Positions 24,938 to 34,373 of a DNA stretch of 64,000 nt are shown piece by piece (positions within the stretch are counted from its first letter, which is position 1; every line of letters begins with the position of its first letter). Position numbers and translations under genes: made by a program. The notes below the pieces were generated by a model that saw only the letters and a program-made list of their open reading frames with translations, was not told the DNA's origin and searched no databases. The stretch is from Bernardetia sp. MNP-M8 (GTDB lineage: Bacteria; Bacteroidota; Bacteroidia; Cytophagales; Bernardetiaceae): positions 496,001 to 560,000 of the forward strand of contig NZ_CP147012.1 of assembly GCF_037126285.1 (NCBI RefSeq), written 5' to 3'.

Positions 24938-25058
24938 AATTAAAATCTGTGATTTTTGATGTAAATTAGTGAATTATGTAGTTATAGTTTTATCAGAATA
25001 ATTGATAAATACGATGCTAAGATACGAAAGCTGAATATAGAAAATAAATGTAAACAAA

Positions 25059-25511
25059 ATGAACATACTGAATGAAGCATACCATAATACAAACTGGGGA
25101 AAAGCATACTATGATAGCAGAGGTGTATCTATATCGCTTTTGGGAATCAAAAAGAAAATATTTATTGAATGGAACAATGTTGAATTTGTTTGTCCAAATC
25201 CTTATTTAGAAAAAAACAATGGAGAATGGAGAGATTTTGAGGGTAAAGATTCACAAGAATTAAAACACTTAGAACTCAAATTATCAGTAAAGAACCGTTA
25301 CAAAATACTGGACAAAATTCATACTTTACTTAGGATTTGTTTTGGGTTAATTTTAAACATAAAGCCTTTAATAGGAGCAGATGATAACTATCTTTCAGAA
25401 AAAGGTGTAATCACAATCAATGTCAAGCTAGGAAGTCTATCTTGTAGTAAAAACGAATTTTTAGATTTATTATCACAACATGCAAAGTTTGGTTTGATTG
25501 TATCTTTCTAA
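25059..25511 (+). CDS. Hypothetical protein, 150 aa
   Basis: I do not recognise this protein. It is soluble and begins MNILNEAYHNTNWGKAYYDSRGVSISLLGIKKKIFIEWNNVEFVCPNP, a beta-rich pattern (KIFIEWNNVEFV) that recalls PH-like strands, followed by a helical C-terminal half. There is no signal peptide. It lies 115 bp upstream of the Dna2-like gene on the same strand, with a two-hairpin repeat between them, so a functional link cannot be assumed. Confidence 0.6.
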   Translation: MNILNEAYHNTNWGKAYYDSRGVSISLLGIKKKIFIEWNNVEFVCPNPYLEKNNGEWRDFEGKDSQELKHLELKLSVKNRYKILDKIHTLLRICFGLILNIKPLIGADDNYLSEKGVITINVKLGSLSCSKNEFLDLLSQHAKFGLIVSF

Positions 25512-25570
25512 TTTGCTCAAATTTTTTGCAAAAATCTAAAAAATAGAGTAACTTCGATACTAATTGTATA

Positions 25571-25635
25571 ACAGACTTCCAGTCTGTTGTTTTAAAAAAC
25601 TTATAGTCATTTTGTTCAGACAGGGATGTCCGAAC
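25571..25635. repeat. Two-hairpin repeat overlapping the Dna2-like start codon
   Basis: Hairpin 1 is ACAGACT (25571-25577) with AGTCTGT (25581-25587). Hairpin 2 is GTTCAGACA (25614-25622) with TGTCCGAAC (25627-25635), one mismatch, loop GGGA. The ATG at 25626 lies inside hairpin 2. Hairpin 1 recurs at 18290-18307. Confidence 0.6.
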
Positions 25636-28600
25636 TACAGGAAAACATTATGCGAAAAACCATTCTCAACGCACTAGAAACGCAATACTATTACGACCAA
25701 CTTCAACATTTATCTACAAAAGGCGAAGAAACTCCAAAACAGCGTTTGCAGCGTTTGTATGTTGCTTTTTTGAGTCTTTTGAATAATCTGACAGAAGATA
25801 GAGAGCAGCAAATTTTTACAGGTTGGTATGCAAAATTGCATTTTGTGTGTCAAGCGTATGGATTGGGAAGTGAATGGGAAAGTGAATTGCAAGGACTACG
25901 AAGACTTTTGAGAAAGAACAGTTTGCAAGTTTTTTTTAATCCTTCAGAGGTTCAATTTCTGACGGCTTTGTCGCTACTTACTCGTTTGGTTCAGATTTTT
26001 GCAACAGAAGATGCCCCCAAATTATTAAAAGAAAAGTATGAAAATGAAGAACTAATTAGTCTAGCTTTTAAAGAAGAAGCAGAGCAAAAAGTGGGTAGAA
26101 TTTTCGGAACAGTTCAAGACAAAGACACAGAAATTATTTATGATGATAAAGGACGTGGAACAGCTTCTTTCCAACTTTTCACAGAAGAACATGGAATGAT
26201 TAGCATTTCGGTTGCTGATGTTCATTATTATTCAAAGAAAAATACTATTTTTCATCAGCATAATTTGAGTAGAGAAATTCCTCGTTTGATGCCCTATCAG
26301 CCTGTCAGCGTTACAAATTTGGAATTGGTAGGAGAAAATCAGTTTGTCAGTACAGATAAATCACTCATTATTCTCAATCCAGATTATTTGGTTGATGCTT
26401 CTGCCATTGCAAAATGTAAAACTTTTAAAGGGCAAACACCTTATTTGTATCTTCTTTCTAAACTAGAATTTTTTGCAGGAAATGAAGGAACATTTAGAGG
26501 AAAAGTAATCAACGAACTTTTAGATAAATTAGTAGAAAATCCAGAAATTACCTTTCAAGAAGCCTATAAAGATGCTTTTATAGAAAATAGCATTGATGCA
26601 GCTTTTATTGATAAAGAAAAATTAAAAGAAATTAGCCGACAGCTAAAAGAACATTTTTTTGTAGTTCAAAAACATGTCAGTCCCTATTTTGAGAATTTAC
26701 TAACGACAGAACCGACTTTTATTTCTAGCAAATATGGTTTGCAAGGTCGTATAGATTTGCTCGTCGAACACAATGAACCTGAACTAAAAGAACGAAAAGA
26801 TATTATAGAATTAAAAAGCTCAAAAGCTCCTGAAATGCAAATTTCGAACGGTTGGAAAAACGATTTGATACAAGTGGCTTGTTATAATCTTTTGATTGAT
26901 AGCACTTTCGAAAAACGAACAGGAATTAGTGCGCTTTTATATTCTAGTGATTCTCAAAACGGTTTGCGAGATTGTGGAAGTCTTGATTTTGATAAACAAA
27001 CGGCTATGGAAATTCGTAATCGAATTGTGGCAATGGATATGTGGATTGCAAATGGAAGTGTAAAAGTTTTTGATAATTTATTGAAATCTGTCGAAATGTC
27101 GAATCCTGCTTTTTTTGATATGGATAAAGCAAAAGATTTTAATGATAAATGGCAAAAAGCAAGTCAGTTGGATAGAGCTTATTTTATCGAATTTATTGCG
27201 CTTGTGATGCGTGAAGCGATGTTTGCAAAGGTAGGAGGAATGGCAGGAACAGAACCAGTACAAGGTTTTGCAAGTCTTTGGCGAAATACACAAACTGAAA
27301 AAAGCGATAATTTTTCACTTCTCAATGAATTAACTTTTGAAGAATGGGACAAAAAAGAAACTTTACTAACTCTAAAACGTCCAGAAAATCAATCTATTAC
27401 TTCTTTCCGAACAGGTGATATTATTGTTGTTTATCCAATAGAAGAAGAGCAGGAAGGAAAGGCACACTCGCCACTTCGCTATCAGATTTTGAAGGGAAAT
27501 ATTGAAGAAATTTCGTCCGAAAAAGTAACTGTCAAAATTTGGAGTAAACATATAAATCAAATATTTTTCGAATCCTATCCAAAATGGGGCATCGAACCAA
27601 ATTTGATGGAGCGTACTTTTAATGACCTTAGTGCCTCATTAGCTGATTTTTTGGGTGCTTCTACTCATAAAAAAGGAATTATTTACGGACAACAAGAACC
27701 TCGTTTTGATGAGAATTTCAAAATTGATTATATTAAAAAAGGGTTAAGTGAAGAGCAAAACGAAATCTTTAATCGTGCGCTTTCTGCAAAAGATTATTTC
27801 CTCTTACAAGGTCCTCCCGGAACTGGAAAAACTTCGGCAATGCTCAAAAATATGGTCGATTATCTCTATAATGAAACCGATCAAATTGTTGTTCTTTTAG
27901 CTTTTACCAACCGAGCAACAGACGAAATTTGTCAAAAAGTAAAACTCGTTTGTGGAGATGATTTTGTTCGTTTGGGAAATGTAAAAGAAGACAGCGTTTT
28001 CTATCCAAATAGTCTAAAAGCCTCAAAAAGTTTGGATGAACTAAAAGCCAAAATTCATACTTCAAGAGTTTTTGTTTCGACGGTTTCTTCCTTTTATTCT
28101 AATCTTCGTATTCTGAATAGAGATGACCCAAATGGAGGAAAACTAACTTTTGACACACTTATCGTTGATGAAGCTTCTCAACTTTTAGAGCCTCATTTGT
28201 GTGGAATTTTGCCAAAATTTAAGCGTTTTATTTTGATTGGCGATGAAAAACAACTTCCTGCCGTTGTTACGCAGCCTTCAAAACTCTGTAAAGCAAAAAG
28301 TCCGTTATTGCACGAAATTGGAATTGAAGATTTGAGTCAGTCTGTTTTTGAGCGTTTGGTAGAAAATGCCGAAAAAAGAAATTGGAATAAATGTGTAGCT
28401 ATGCTTTCGACACAGTACCGAACGCATCAAGATATAGCCGAATTTATCAGTACAGAATTTTATAAAACGTTGAAAGCAGGAAGTGAAAGGCAGTTTGAGA
28501 AAATGGCATATTATAACTCAAATTCGGAAGACGAATTAGAAAAATTCTTAGCTCAAAAACGAGTTTTATTTATTCCTACCAAATCCGAAAAAGGAACAAA

Positions 28601-29018
28601 ATTTCATAGCGACGAAGCCGACAGAGTAGTAGAGCTTTTACGCAGTATTCATAGAATTTTCGGAGATGATTTTGATGAAGAAACTGTCGGAGTAATTACG
28701 CCATATAGAGCGCAAATTGCACAAATTTATCAACGATTAGATGAAAATCTAAGAAAAGTAATTACGGTAGATACCGTAGAACGCTATCAAGGAAGTGAGC
28801 GAAAAATCATTATTTTATCAATGGCAACCAATCACGCTGCACAAATGCGCTTTTTGGAATCATTGAATGCAAAACAAACCGTCGATAAAAAACTAAATGT
28901 TGCTCTTAGTCGTGCCAAAGAACAGTTGATTTTATTAGGCAACCCAGCAGTTTTGAAGACTGGGAAGTTTTATGGGAAGTTTTTGGAGTGGGTGGAGAAG
29001 GAGAAGGTTATAATTTAG
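25626..29018 (+). CDS. Dna2-like PD-(D/E)XK nuclease fused to SF1B helicase
   Basis: The 1130-aa protein has two parts. The N-terminal half contains a PD-(D/E)XK nuclease core (RGKVINELLDKLVE; GRIDLLVEHN near residue 375; IIELKSSKAP near 393; then QVACYNLLI). The C-terminal half is a DNA2/NAM7-type helicase: Walker A GPPGTGKTS (about 729), Walker B LIVDEASQLLEP (about 845), IGDEKQLPAVV, LSTQYRTH, GVITPYRAQ, VDTVERYQGSE, and LNVALSRAKEQLILLG. Such nuclease-helicases process DNA ends or flaps; several prokaryotic relatives belong to phage-defence systems. The first ATG (25626) lies inside a repeat hairpin, and an in-frame ATG at 25650 (MRKTILNAL) may be the real start. The next gene follows after 89 bp on the same strand. 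Confidence 0.85.
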   Translation: MSELQENIMRKTILNALETQYYYDQLQHLSTKGEETPKQRLQRLYVAFLSLLNNLTEDREQQIFTGWYAKLHFVCQAYGLGSEWESELQGLRRLLRKNSLQVFFNPSEVQFLTALSLLTRLVQIFATEDAPKLLKEKYENEELISLAFKEEAEQKVGRIFGTVQDKDTEIIYDDKGRGTASFQLFTEEHGMISISVADVHYYSKKNTIFHQHNLSREIPRLMPYQPVSVTNLELVGENQFVSTDKSLIILNPDYLVDASAIAKCKTFKGQTPYLYLLSKLEFFAGNEGTFRGKVINELLDKLVENPEITFQEAYKDAFIENSIDAAFIDKEKLKEISRQLKEHFFVVQKHVSPYFENLLTTEPTFISSKYGLQGRIDLLVEHNEPELKERKDIIELKSSKAPEMQISNGWKNDLIQVACYNLLIDSTFEKRTGISALLYSSDSQNGLRDCGSLDFDKQTAMEIRNRIVAMDMWIANGSVKVFDNLLKSVEMSNPAFFDMDKAKDFNDKWQKASQLDRAYFIEFIALVMREAMFAKVGGMAGTEPVQGFASLWRNTQTEKSDNFSLLNELTFEEWDKKETLLTLKRPENQSITSFRTGDIIVVYPIEEEQEGKAHSPLRYQILKGNIEEISSEKVTVKIWSKHINQIFFESYPKWGIEPNLMERTFNDLSASLADFLGASTHKKGIIYGQQEPRFDENFKIDYIKKGLSEEQNEIFNRALSAKDYFLLQGPPGTGKTSAMLKNMVDYLYNETDQIVVLLAFTNRATDEICQKVKLVCGDDFVRLGNVKEDSVFYPNSLKASKSLDELKAKIHTSRVFVSTVSSFYSNLRILNRDDPNGGKLTFDTLIVDEASQLLEPHLCGILPKFKRFILIGDEKQLPAVVTQPSKLCKAKSPLLHEIGIEDLSQSVFERLVENAEKRNWNKCVAMLSTQYRTHQDIAEFISTEFYKTLKAGSERQFEKMAYYNSNSEDELEKFLAQKRVLFIPTKSEKGTKFHSDEADRVVELLRSIHRIFGDDFDEETVGVITPYRAQIAQIYQRLDENLRKVITVDTVERYQGSERKIIILSMATNHAAQMRFLESLNAKQTVDKKLNVALSRAKEQLILLGNPAVLKTGKFYGKFLEWVEKEKVII

Positions 29019-29107
29019 ACATTATTTTAATAAAAAATTCACTATTTTACAACAAAAAGAATCTTTATAAAAAAATAAATATTAATTAGACACAAAAATA
29101 AAATTAT

Positions 29108-30553
29108 ATGTTTGATTTTACTGGACATAGCAAAAGACTTCAAGAATTAGAAATCAGAAATGAAAAATTATTGGATAAGGTAAAAATTTTAGAGAATAGT
29201 TTAGATAATGTTCAACAAAATTTGGATAAGAAGCCAGAAGATTATGAAAATAATATCAGATATGATTCTAAGATGATTACTCAGTATAAGAATAAGATAA
29301 ATAAAAATGCAAAAGATATAGAGAAAAACATCACAGAAATAGAATTCACATTACAAAATATTTTGACGAGTAAACAAACTGCTAATGAAACAGTACAAGA
29401 TATAAATGCGATAGAAGAAAATATAATTGCTAAGAATAATAAAATTGTAGAAACATTCGAAGATTTCAATTCTAAAAATGAAGAACTCAAAAAACATCTT
29501 TCTAATTTTGACACCATAATATCAGAGAATCCAAACTTTAAAGATGATTTTAAACATATGATGGAAGTAATAGAAAACTCTAAAGAAGAAGCTAACAAAA
29601 TCATAGCAATACATAAGAGTGCATTAACTAAGAAAAGTGAAGTAGATAAGTTATATAACTCCATAGTAGGTTATGAAGAAGAGGATGAAAATGGAAATGT
29701 TGTTTTGGTAGAAGGTTTAAAAGACAAATTGAAAAAACAATACAATCATTTAAATAAAGAGATAAGCGAGTTAAATAGTATTGTAAATACTGTAAGGGAA
29801 GAGAATGCAAAAGAAAACATTAAGTTATTTAACTCAAATAAAAAAAGATTAGATAATACCATAGAAGAGTGGAATTTATCTTATGAATTAATAGAAAAGA
29901 AAATAAACAACCTTTTGCCTAGAGCTTTGACAACGGGCTTGAGTTACGCATATTCAGATAAAAAGAAAGAAGAAGAAGTATTATTTGATAAAAGTTCTAG
30001 ATTGTTTAATAAATCAATAATAGGATTAGTGGGAGTTTCGTTGATACCATTCTTTATAAGTTTATACTTTTTATTTAATGGTTACCTTTTGGATGAGATA
30101 ATACAAAAGATGCCTAGGTTAGTTTTGACTATATTACCATTATACCTACCAGTTCTTTGGTTAGCTTACTCTGCAAATAAGAGAATAAACTTATCTAAGA
30201 GACTAATAGAAGAGTATGCACATAAAGAAGTTCTGAGTAAAACATATGAGGGTTTATCACGACAAGTTAATGATATAGATAGTGAGGATTTTTCAGAAGA
30301 ATTAAAGGTAAAATTATTATCCAATTTATTGCAAATTTCATCAGAAAATCCTGGTAAACTTATCTCCAATTATGAAAAGTCTGATCATCCAATAATGGAT
30401 GTTTTAGAAAAGAGTATGGGATTAGATAAAGCAGTTGATAAACTTAGTAAAAGTGACTCTATAGATAAAGTTAGGGAGTTATTAGAAAATAAAAGAAAAA
30501 ATAAGATACAAGAAACATTAGTTACAATTGAAGAGAAGAATACAAATGAGTAA
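29108..30553 (+). CDS. Long coiled-coil protein with two membrane helices, unknown function
   Basis: This 481-aa protein begins with about 290 residues of nearly continuous coiled coil (LEIRNEKLLDKVKILENSL onward, rich in Asn, Lys and Glu). A short LLPRALTTGLSYAYSDKKKEE motif follows, then two membrane helices close together (about 305-325 and 335-355), and a charged helical tail ending in KNKIQETLVTIEEKNTNE. It has no signal peptide, so both coiled coil and tail are probably cytoplasmic. I recognise no named family. The gene is 89 bp after the Dna2-like gene, without a visible terminator between, and its codon use (many ATA and AGA) looks more AT-biased than its neighbours. That suggests a transferred accessory pair. 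Confidence 0.7.
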   Translation: MFDFTGHSKRLQELEIRNEKLLDKVKILENSLDNVQQNLDKKPEDYENNIRYDSKMITQYKNKINKNAKDIEKNITEIEFTLQNILTSKQTANETVQDINAIEENIIAKNNKIVETFEDFNSKNEELKKHLSNFDTIISENPNFKDDFKHMMEVIENSKEEANKIIAIHKSALTKKSEVDKLYNSIVGYEEEDENGNVVLVEGLKDKLKKQYNHLNKEISELNSIVNTVREENAKENIKLFNSNKKRLDNTIEEWNLSYELIEKKINNLLPRALTTGLSYAYSDKKKEEEVLFDKSSRLFNKSIIGLVGVSLIPFFISLYFLFNGYLLDEIIQKMPRLVLTILPLYLPVLWLAYSANKRINLSKRLIEEYAHKEVLSKTYEGLSRQVNDIDSEDFSEELKVKLLSNLLQISSENPGKLISNYEKSDHPIMDVLEKSMGLDKAVDKLSKSDSIDKVRELLENKRKNKIQETLVTIEEKNTNE

Positions 30554-30709
30554 AGCAAAGTTTTTATAGATAGGTTCTTATATGTCATTGATTCCAATTT
30601 AGTTTTATATGAGATGAGAGGAATTGATAACGGTATTTTGGTTATCTATAAATTTATGTTCAATAATCAAAAATGGATGTTGGAAGAGATAGAAAATGCT
30701 TCTAATTAA
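30554..30709 (+). pseudogene. 51-codon open frame, possible gene remnant
   Basis: Directly after the stop codon at 30551-30553 the same frame stays open for 51 codons (VFIDRFLYVIDSNLVLYEMRG, then NGILVIYKFMFNNQKWMLEEIENASN) to TAA at 30707-30709. It has the look of a folded beta-rich protein end, but there is no proper start (the first ATG is at 30614) and no recognised family. It may be the tail of a deleted third gene or a read-through extension. A terminator follows at once. Confidence 0.35.
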
Positions 30710-30715
30710 AAATAA

Positions 30716-30749
30716 AAACACTCCTTCACAGTTAAGTAAAGGAGTGTTT
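30716..30749. terminator. Bidirectional terminator
   Basis: AAACACTCCTT (30716-30726) pairs perfectly with AAGGAGTGTTT (30739-30749). It ends the coiled-coil transcript and the convergent T9SS cargo gene (stop 30781). Confidence 0.8.
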
Positions 30750-30780
30750 GTGAATAGCAAGTAAAATCTATATGTTGAAA

Positions 30781-32850
30781 TTACTCAACAATTAATTTTG
30801 AGATATACTGTTTTTTGTTTTGAGATATAACTTCTACAATATAAAAACCTACACTCAATTTTGAAATATCTATAGTCTTAGTCACTTCTGATACATTTTT
30901 ATATGATTTAACTAACATACCTCTAGCATCTTTGATTGTGATATATTCTATAACTTCATTTTCAAAAAGCTTGATAGTCGCTTGGTTTTTAGCTGGATTT
31001 GGATAGATAACAGAATCATCAATAGGATTGATAGAATTATTTTCTGTCTTGAATAATACTTCTTTATTACACTCTTTTAGTCCAATTAATACGTTTTCTT
31101 CAACAGAACAGCCACTTGCATCTGTTATACGTACTGTAAAGCTACCTGATATACCTGTTATACTTGCTCCTGTTGCAAATAAATTTCCACCTTGAAACCA
31201 TTCTATTGTAGTTCCTTGTGGATATGAATTTGTTACTTTTCCCCAAGTAGTTTGTTCAGGACAAAGAAAACGATGACCTATTTGTACTACTGGTTTCGCT
31301 GGAGCACACAATATATTAAAAACACCTGACTGAGATACTAATTGTTGTCCATTACACAGTGTTGCTTCTATTTTTATACGATATCTGTTATCACAAGCAT
31401 TTCCTCCACATTGAATATCACAAATTGTTGTCAAATCAAGTGTTCTTGCAGTACCTTGATATACACAAGGAGTTTGAAATGGTTTTTCAACTGTAATTGT
31501 ATAGTTACTGATGCTTGTCGGAAAGCTAAGAATAGCATCACTTTTACATACATTACCTGTTAGATGAGATACATCTGGCAAAGTATAATTAGAACTAATT
31601 ACTTCTCCATCTACTTGGTCAGGAAGTATATATACTCCATAATCATTGATGTTTTGATAATCATTTAGAGAAGCTCCTGTTTTATCATAAGGAAAATAAT
31701 CTGTGCTATTTGGAAGAGTTGTTATACTTAATGCACTAATATCTAATAGTGAGTTTGCATTGACTGCATAACATCTGCCGTTACCAGCTCTTTCAATATG
31801 AGATTTTACAAATCCTGATGTATTGGCTAATTGAGTCAGAGAGTAGTTTATAAAATTAAAGTTATAAATTCCATCTTTAGCTGTATCTGTTCCAAATGTA
31901 TTAAAACCTACAAACAGAAAAAAGTTTCCTACACCTTCTCCTACAAATTCAATTCCTGATGCTTTAGGAATATTTGGATTAAACGAAGAGGTAGGAATGT
32001 CTTGTTTTGTAAAAACTCCGTTCATATTTCTATCTCCATTACTATCTAATGCCATTACAGCAAAGTCATAATTTACATCATTTGCTCTATCTGTCCAAGC
32101 TAAAAAATTCTGGTTAGGAGACAATTCTAATTCCACTATATTCATAATATGGTTTTCAGCATGAATAACATTTGAAACACTAATAATATTTGAATACGAT
32201 TGAGTAAAATCGATTTTACATTTCACAATATCTCTTTCTGCATTAGTATATAGCCAACGTGTTCCATCTGGTCTTGGTTTTCCAACTGCTTGTGCCTTGC
32301 TAGGACAATCTCTATCTAAATTAGGTACTTGATAGGAAGGACTAACTGTATTTGTACCCAAATCTATTACTGTATATACTAACCTAGACCAACAAGGAGC
32401 CATAACTTTTTCTGTTTTTCCAAGTTTTTGAACCGTATAAGGAGCAGAGTAAATCAATAAGTATTTATTAGGAGCATTACATCCAAAAGGTATCATAGAC
32501 ATTTCAGCACTATTATCAGGTGTTTGAGTTAATGTTCCTATAATAGCTCCTTGTCCATTGATTACTCGGTACTCTAAAAAACTTCCATTTGATTGTGCAG
32601 CTGTATAGAATAGAATATTTCCATTATCATCATAGTGTCCATGTGAATTTCTTGCAAACCCATTTGAAGATGTTCCTCCAAATACAATAGGATACGTTTG
32701 AGGTAAACTATTCACTTGAGGTAATGTAGTAGAAAAATCAACTTCAAATTGATTTAGATACCACTTTTTTAATTGTGGAGATTGTGCTTGTAGCTGAGAA
32801 ATACAGAAAAAAGCAATCAGTAATGAGAAAAAATAACTAGTAATTTTCAT
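30781..32850 (-). CDS. Secreted protein with type IX secretion C-terminal sorting domain
   Basis: This is a 689-aa secreted protein. The signal peptide ends LQAQ. The first ~400 residues look like a seven-strand repeat propeller or similar beta fold (ILFYTAAQSNGSFLEYRVING, WSRLVYTVIDLG, WLYTNAERDIVKCKID, FLAWTDRANDVNYDFAVMALD). A Cys-rich middle follows (TICDIQCGGNACDNRYRIKIE) with Ig/PKD-like strands. The last ~75 residues are a type A sorting domain: VIYPNPAKNQATIKLF, ITIKDARGMLVKSY, IDISKLSVGFYIVEV, KLIVE. That domain would be removed by PorU (9014-12439). The function of the mature part is unknown; surface binding or a structural role is plausible. Confidence 0.85.
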   Translation of the reverse strand: MKITSYFFSLLIAFFCISQLQAQSPQLKKWYLNQFEVDFSTTLPQVNSLPQTYPIVFGGTSSNGFARNSHGHYDDNGNILFYTAAQSNGSFLEYRVINGQGAIIGTLTQTPDNSAEMSMIPFGCNAPNKYLLIYSAPYTVQKLGKTEKVMAPCWSRLVYTVIDLGTNTVSPSYQVPNLDRDCPSKAQAVGKPRPDGTRWLYTNAERDIVKCKIDFTQSYSNIISVSNVIHAENHIMNIVELELSPNQNFLAWTDRANDVNYDFAVMALDSNGDRNMNGVFTKQDIPTSSFNPNIPKASGIEFVGEGVGNFFLFVGFNTFGTDTAKDGIYNFNFINYSLTQLANTSGFVKSHIERAGNGRCYAVNANSLLDISALSITTLPNSTDYFPYDKTGASLNDYQNINDYGVYILPDQVDGEVISSNYTLPDVSHLTGNVCKSDAILSFPTSISNYTITVEKPFQTPCVYQGTARTLDLTTICDIQCGGNACDNRYRIKIEATLCNGQQLVSQSGVFNILCAPAKPVVQIGHRFLCPEQTTWGKVTNSYPQGTTIEWFQGGNLFATGASITGISGSFTVRITDASGCSVEENVLIGLKECNKEVLFKTENNSINPIDDSVIYPNPAKNQATIKLFENEVIEYITIKDARGMLVKSYKNVSEVTKTIDISKLSVGFYIVEVISQNKKQYISKLIVE

Positions 32851-33188
32851 AATAAGTTTATGATTAGATATTAAAATTTGGATAAATAATTTAACTATTT
32901 AGGTTAAAATAATTATTCAAAAGTAAGTATTAAAGCAACTACCTAGATATGATTTTTCATAAACATCAAGTTTGACTTCATAGATAGTGCAATTTTTTAC
33001 ATAAGCGTTCTATTTATCATTTTTTGTAAAAAATCAGTTAGAAAACAACTCTATCATAATCCTTCAAACTTAGTTTTATCCTCAAATTGTCAGTAGCAAA
33101 AATAGAAATATCTCTAATTAGGATGAATCGTAAAAAAAGCCTAACCATTGTATAAATGATTAGGCTTTGTTGTCTTTGTCTAATACTA
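32851..33188. other. Intergenic region upstream of the T9SS cargo gene
   Basis: In this 338-bp gap the only clear element is the terminator at 33137-33169 belonging to the next minus-strand gene. I see no ORF, repeat copy or promoter box with good spacing in 32851-33130. Confidence 0.4.
33137..33169 (-). terminator. Terminator of the DUF2167 gene
   Basis: AAAGCCTAACCATT (33137-33150) pairs with AATGATTAGGCTTT (33156-33169) with one mismatch. Seen from the minus strand it follows the gene stop at 33189 and runs into T's. Confidence 0.8.
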
Positions 33189-34070
33189 TTAATATTCCTT
33201 CTTGCGTCCTTTCAAGAATTTCCAAAGTGTGGTTGCTCCACCTCCAATGGCTACTGCAATAATTTTCCAAAACTTAAGAAGCACAACAAAGAAACCTGTT
33301 TTAGCAAGTACTTTTCCTGCTACTAATCCTCCAATTGTCCAAGCAGCTACGTTATCTACATCAGGAATAAAATCAGCATATTTGTGTCCTTCTTTAAATT
33401 CCACACTTCCAATAACATTGTCAATATTTGCTTTTACTTCTGGAAGTTGTTTCATAGAAGCCACAGCATTTAACATAAATACTCCTTTACGTCCCAAAAC
33501 ACGTAAGTTATAATTTAATGTATTTTCTAGATTTTCGCCAAATTTTACTTCTTTAGCCCAGTGTAGGATTTTTTTATTTTTGTCATAATAAGGTTTTGAT
33601 GCCCAACCTACAAAATCAATCGTTTCATATCCCAAACTCTTTCTTTCAGTATTTGAATCTTTTGTTTCTTTCTTCAACTGTTCTAAAAGTTCATCATAAT
33701 CAATATCATCAGCATCTTCATCTTCTACATAGCCCATTTCTTCAAAGCTAATTACAAAAACCCAACTATTATCAGCTAAAACACCTTTATTAGAAGGAAC
33801 AAGAAGCCCCAAAATAGTTTCATCTTTTGGATTACCCCATAAATCGCTCAAAACATAATTAGCTTGTTCTTTATTGAGATAACCGAATCCTTCAGGAACA
33901 GTTAGTGTTGCATTTCCTGTTTCAAGTTCAATACTACCTGTTTGATAATCAAGTGACTTTTCTATGTTATTGATTAAAATTTGTGTGCTATCTTCTACTA
34001 CTTGAGCATAAGTAGTCAAACTAAAAAAGGTCATAAAAAGAGCCAAGAAACTAAATACTATTTTTTTCAT
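33189..34070 (-). CDS. DUF2167 membrane protein
   Basis: The 293-aa protein has a signal peptide (ends TTYAQ), a periplasmic or extracytoplasmic domain, and a C-terminal hydrophobic region (AAWTIGGLVAGKVLAKTGFFVVLLKFWKIIAVAIGGGATTLW) before a basic tail (KGRKKEY). The opening IELETGNATLTVPEGFGYLNKEQANYVLSDLWGNP, the SWVFVISFEEMGYVEDEDADDIDYDELL segment, and GHKYADFIPDVDNVAAW are all DUF2167 hallmarks. The function is unknown. It is a single gene with its own terminator. Confidence 0.88.
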   Translation of the reverse strand: MKKIVFSFLALFMTFFSLTTYAQVVEDSTQILINNIEKSLDYQTGSIELETGNATLTVPEGFGYLNKEQANYVLSDLWGNPKDETILGLLVPSNKGVLADNSWVFVISFEEMGYVEDEDADDIDYDELLEQLKKETKDSNTERKSLGYETIDFVGWASKPYYDKNKKILHWAKEVKFGENLENTLNYNLRVLGRKGVFMLNAVASMKQLPEVKANIDNVIGSVEFKEGHKYADFIPDVDNVAAWTIGGLVAGKVLAKTGFFVVLLKFWKIIAVAIGGGATTLWKFLKGRKKEY

Positions 34071-34373
34071 GTTATAATTTTTGTTTAAATTGAGTAATGT
34101 AAATAAGTGTTATGTGAGAAAATTAGGTGCATTGCTTGTGGTATATTTTATTTTTTTATGAAATATCAAATCAAAATTTGATGTAACAAACAATCGATAA
34201 AAAGAATAAAGATGTAAATGTAAGCATAAATTTATTCAAAAGAATAATTGTCTTGTAATAATTTTGTGTCACTTATTATCTGCATAGGCTCTCAACATAT
34301 TTCTAGTTACATAAAGTTCAATAACATTTATTTATTTTCTTATTTATTTCAATCAAATCCAAATTACCTATTT
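34071..34373. other. Intergenic region between divergent DUF2167 and VWA genes
   Basis: This 303-bp AT-rich region holds a small palindrome ATCAAAT/ATTTGAT (34165-34171, 34176-34182), which could be an operator for either gene. A reading frame open from 34248 is only an upstream extension of the VWA gene and has no family-like residues. Confidence 0.35.
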
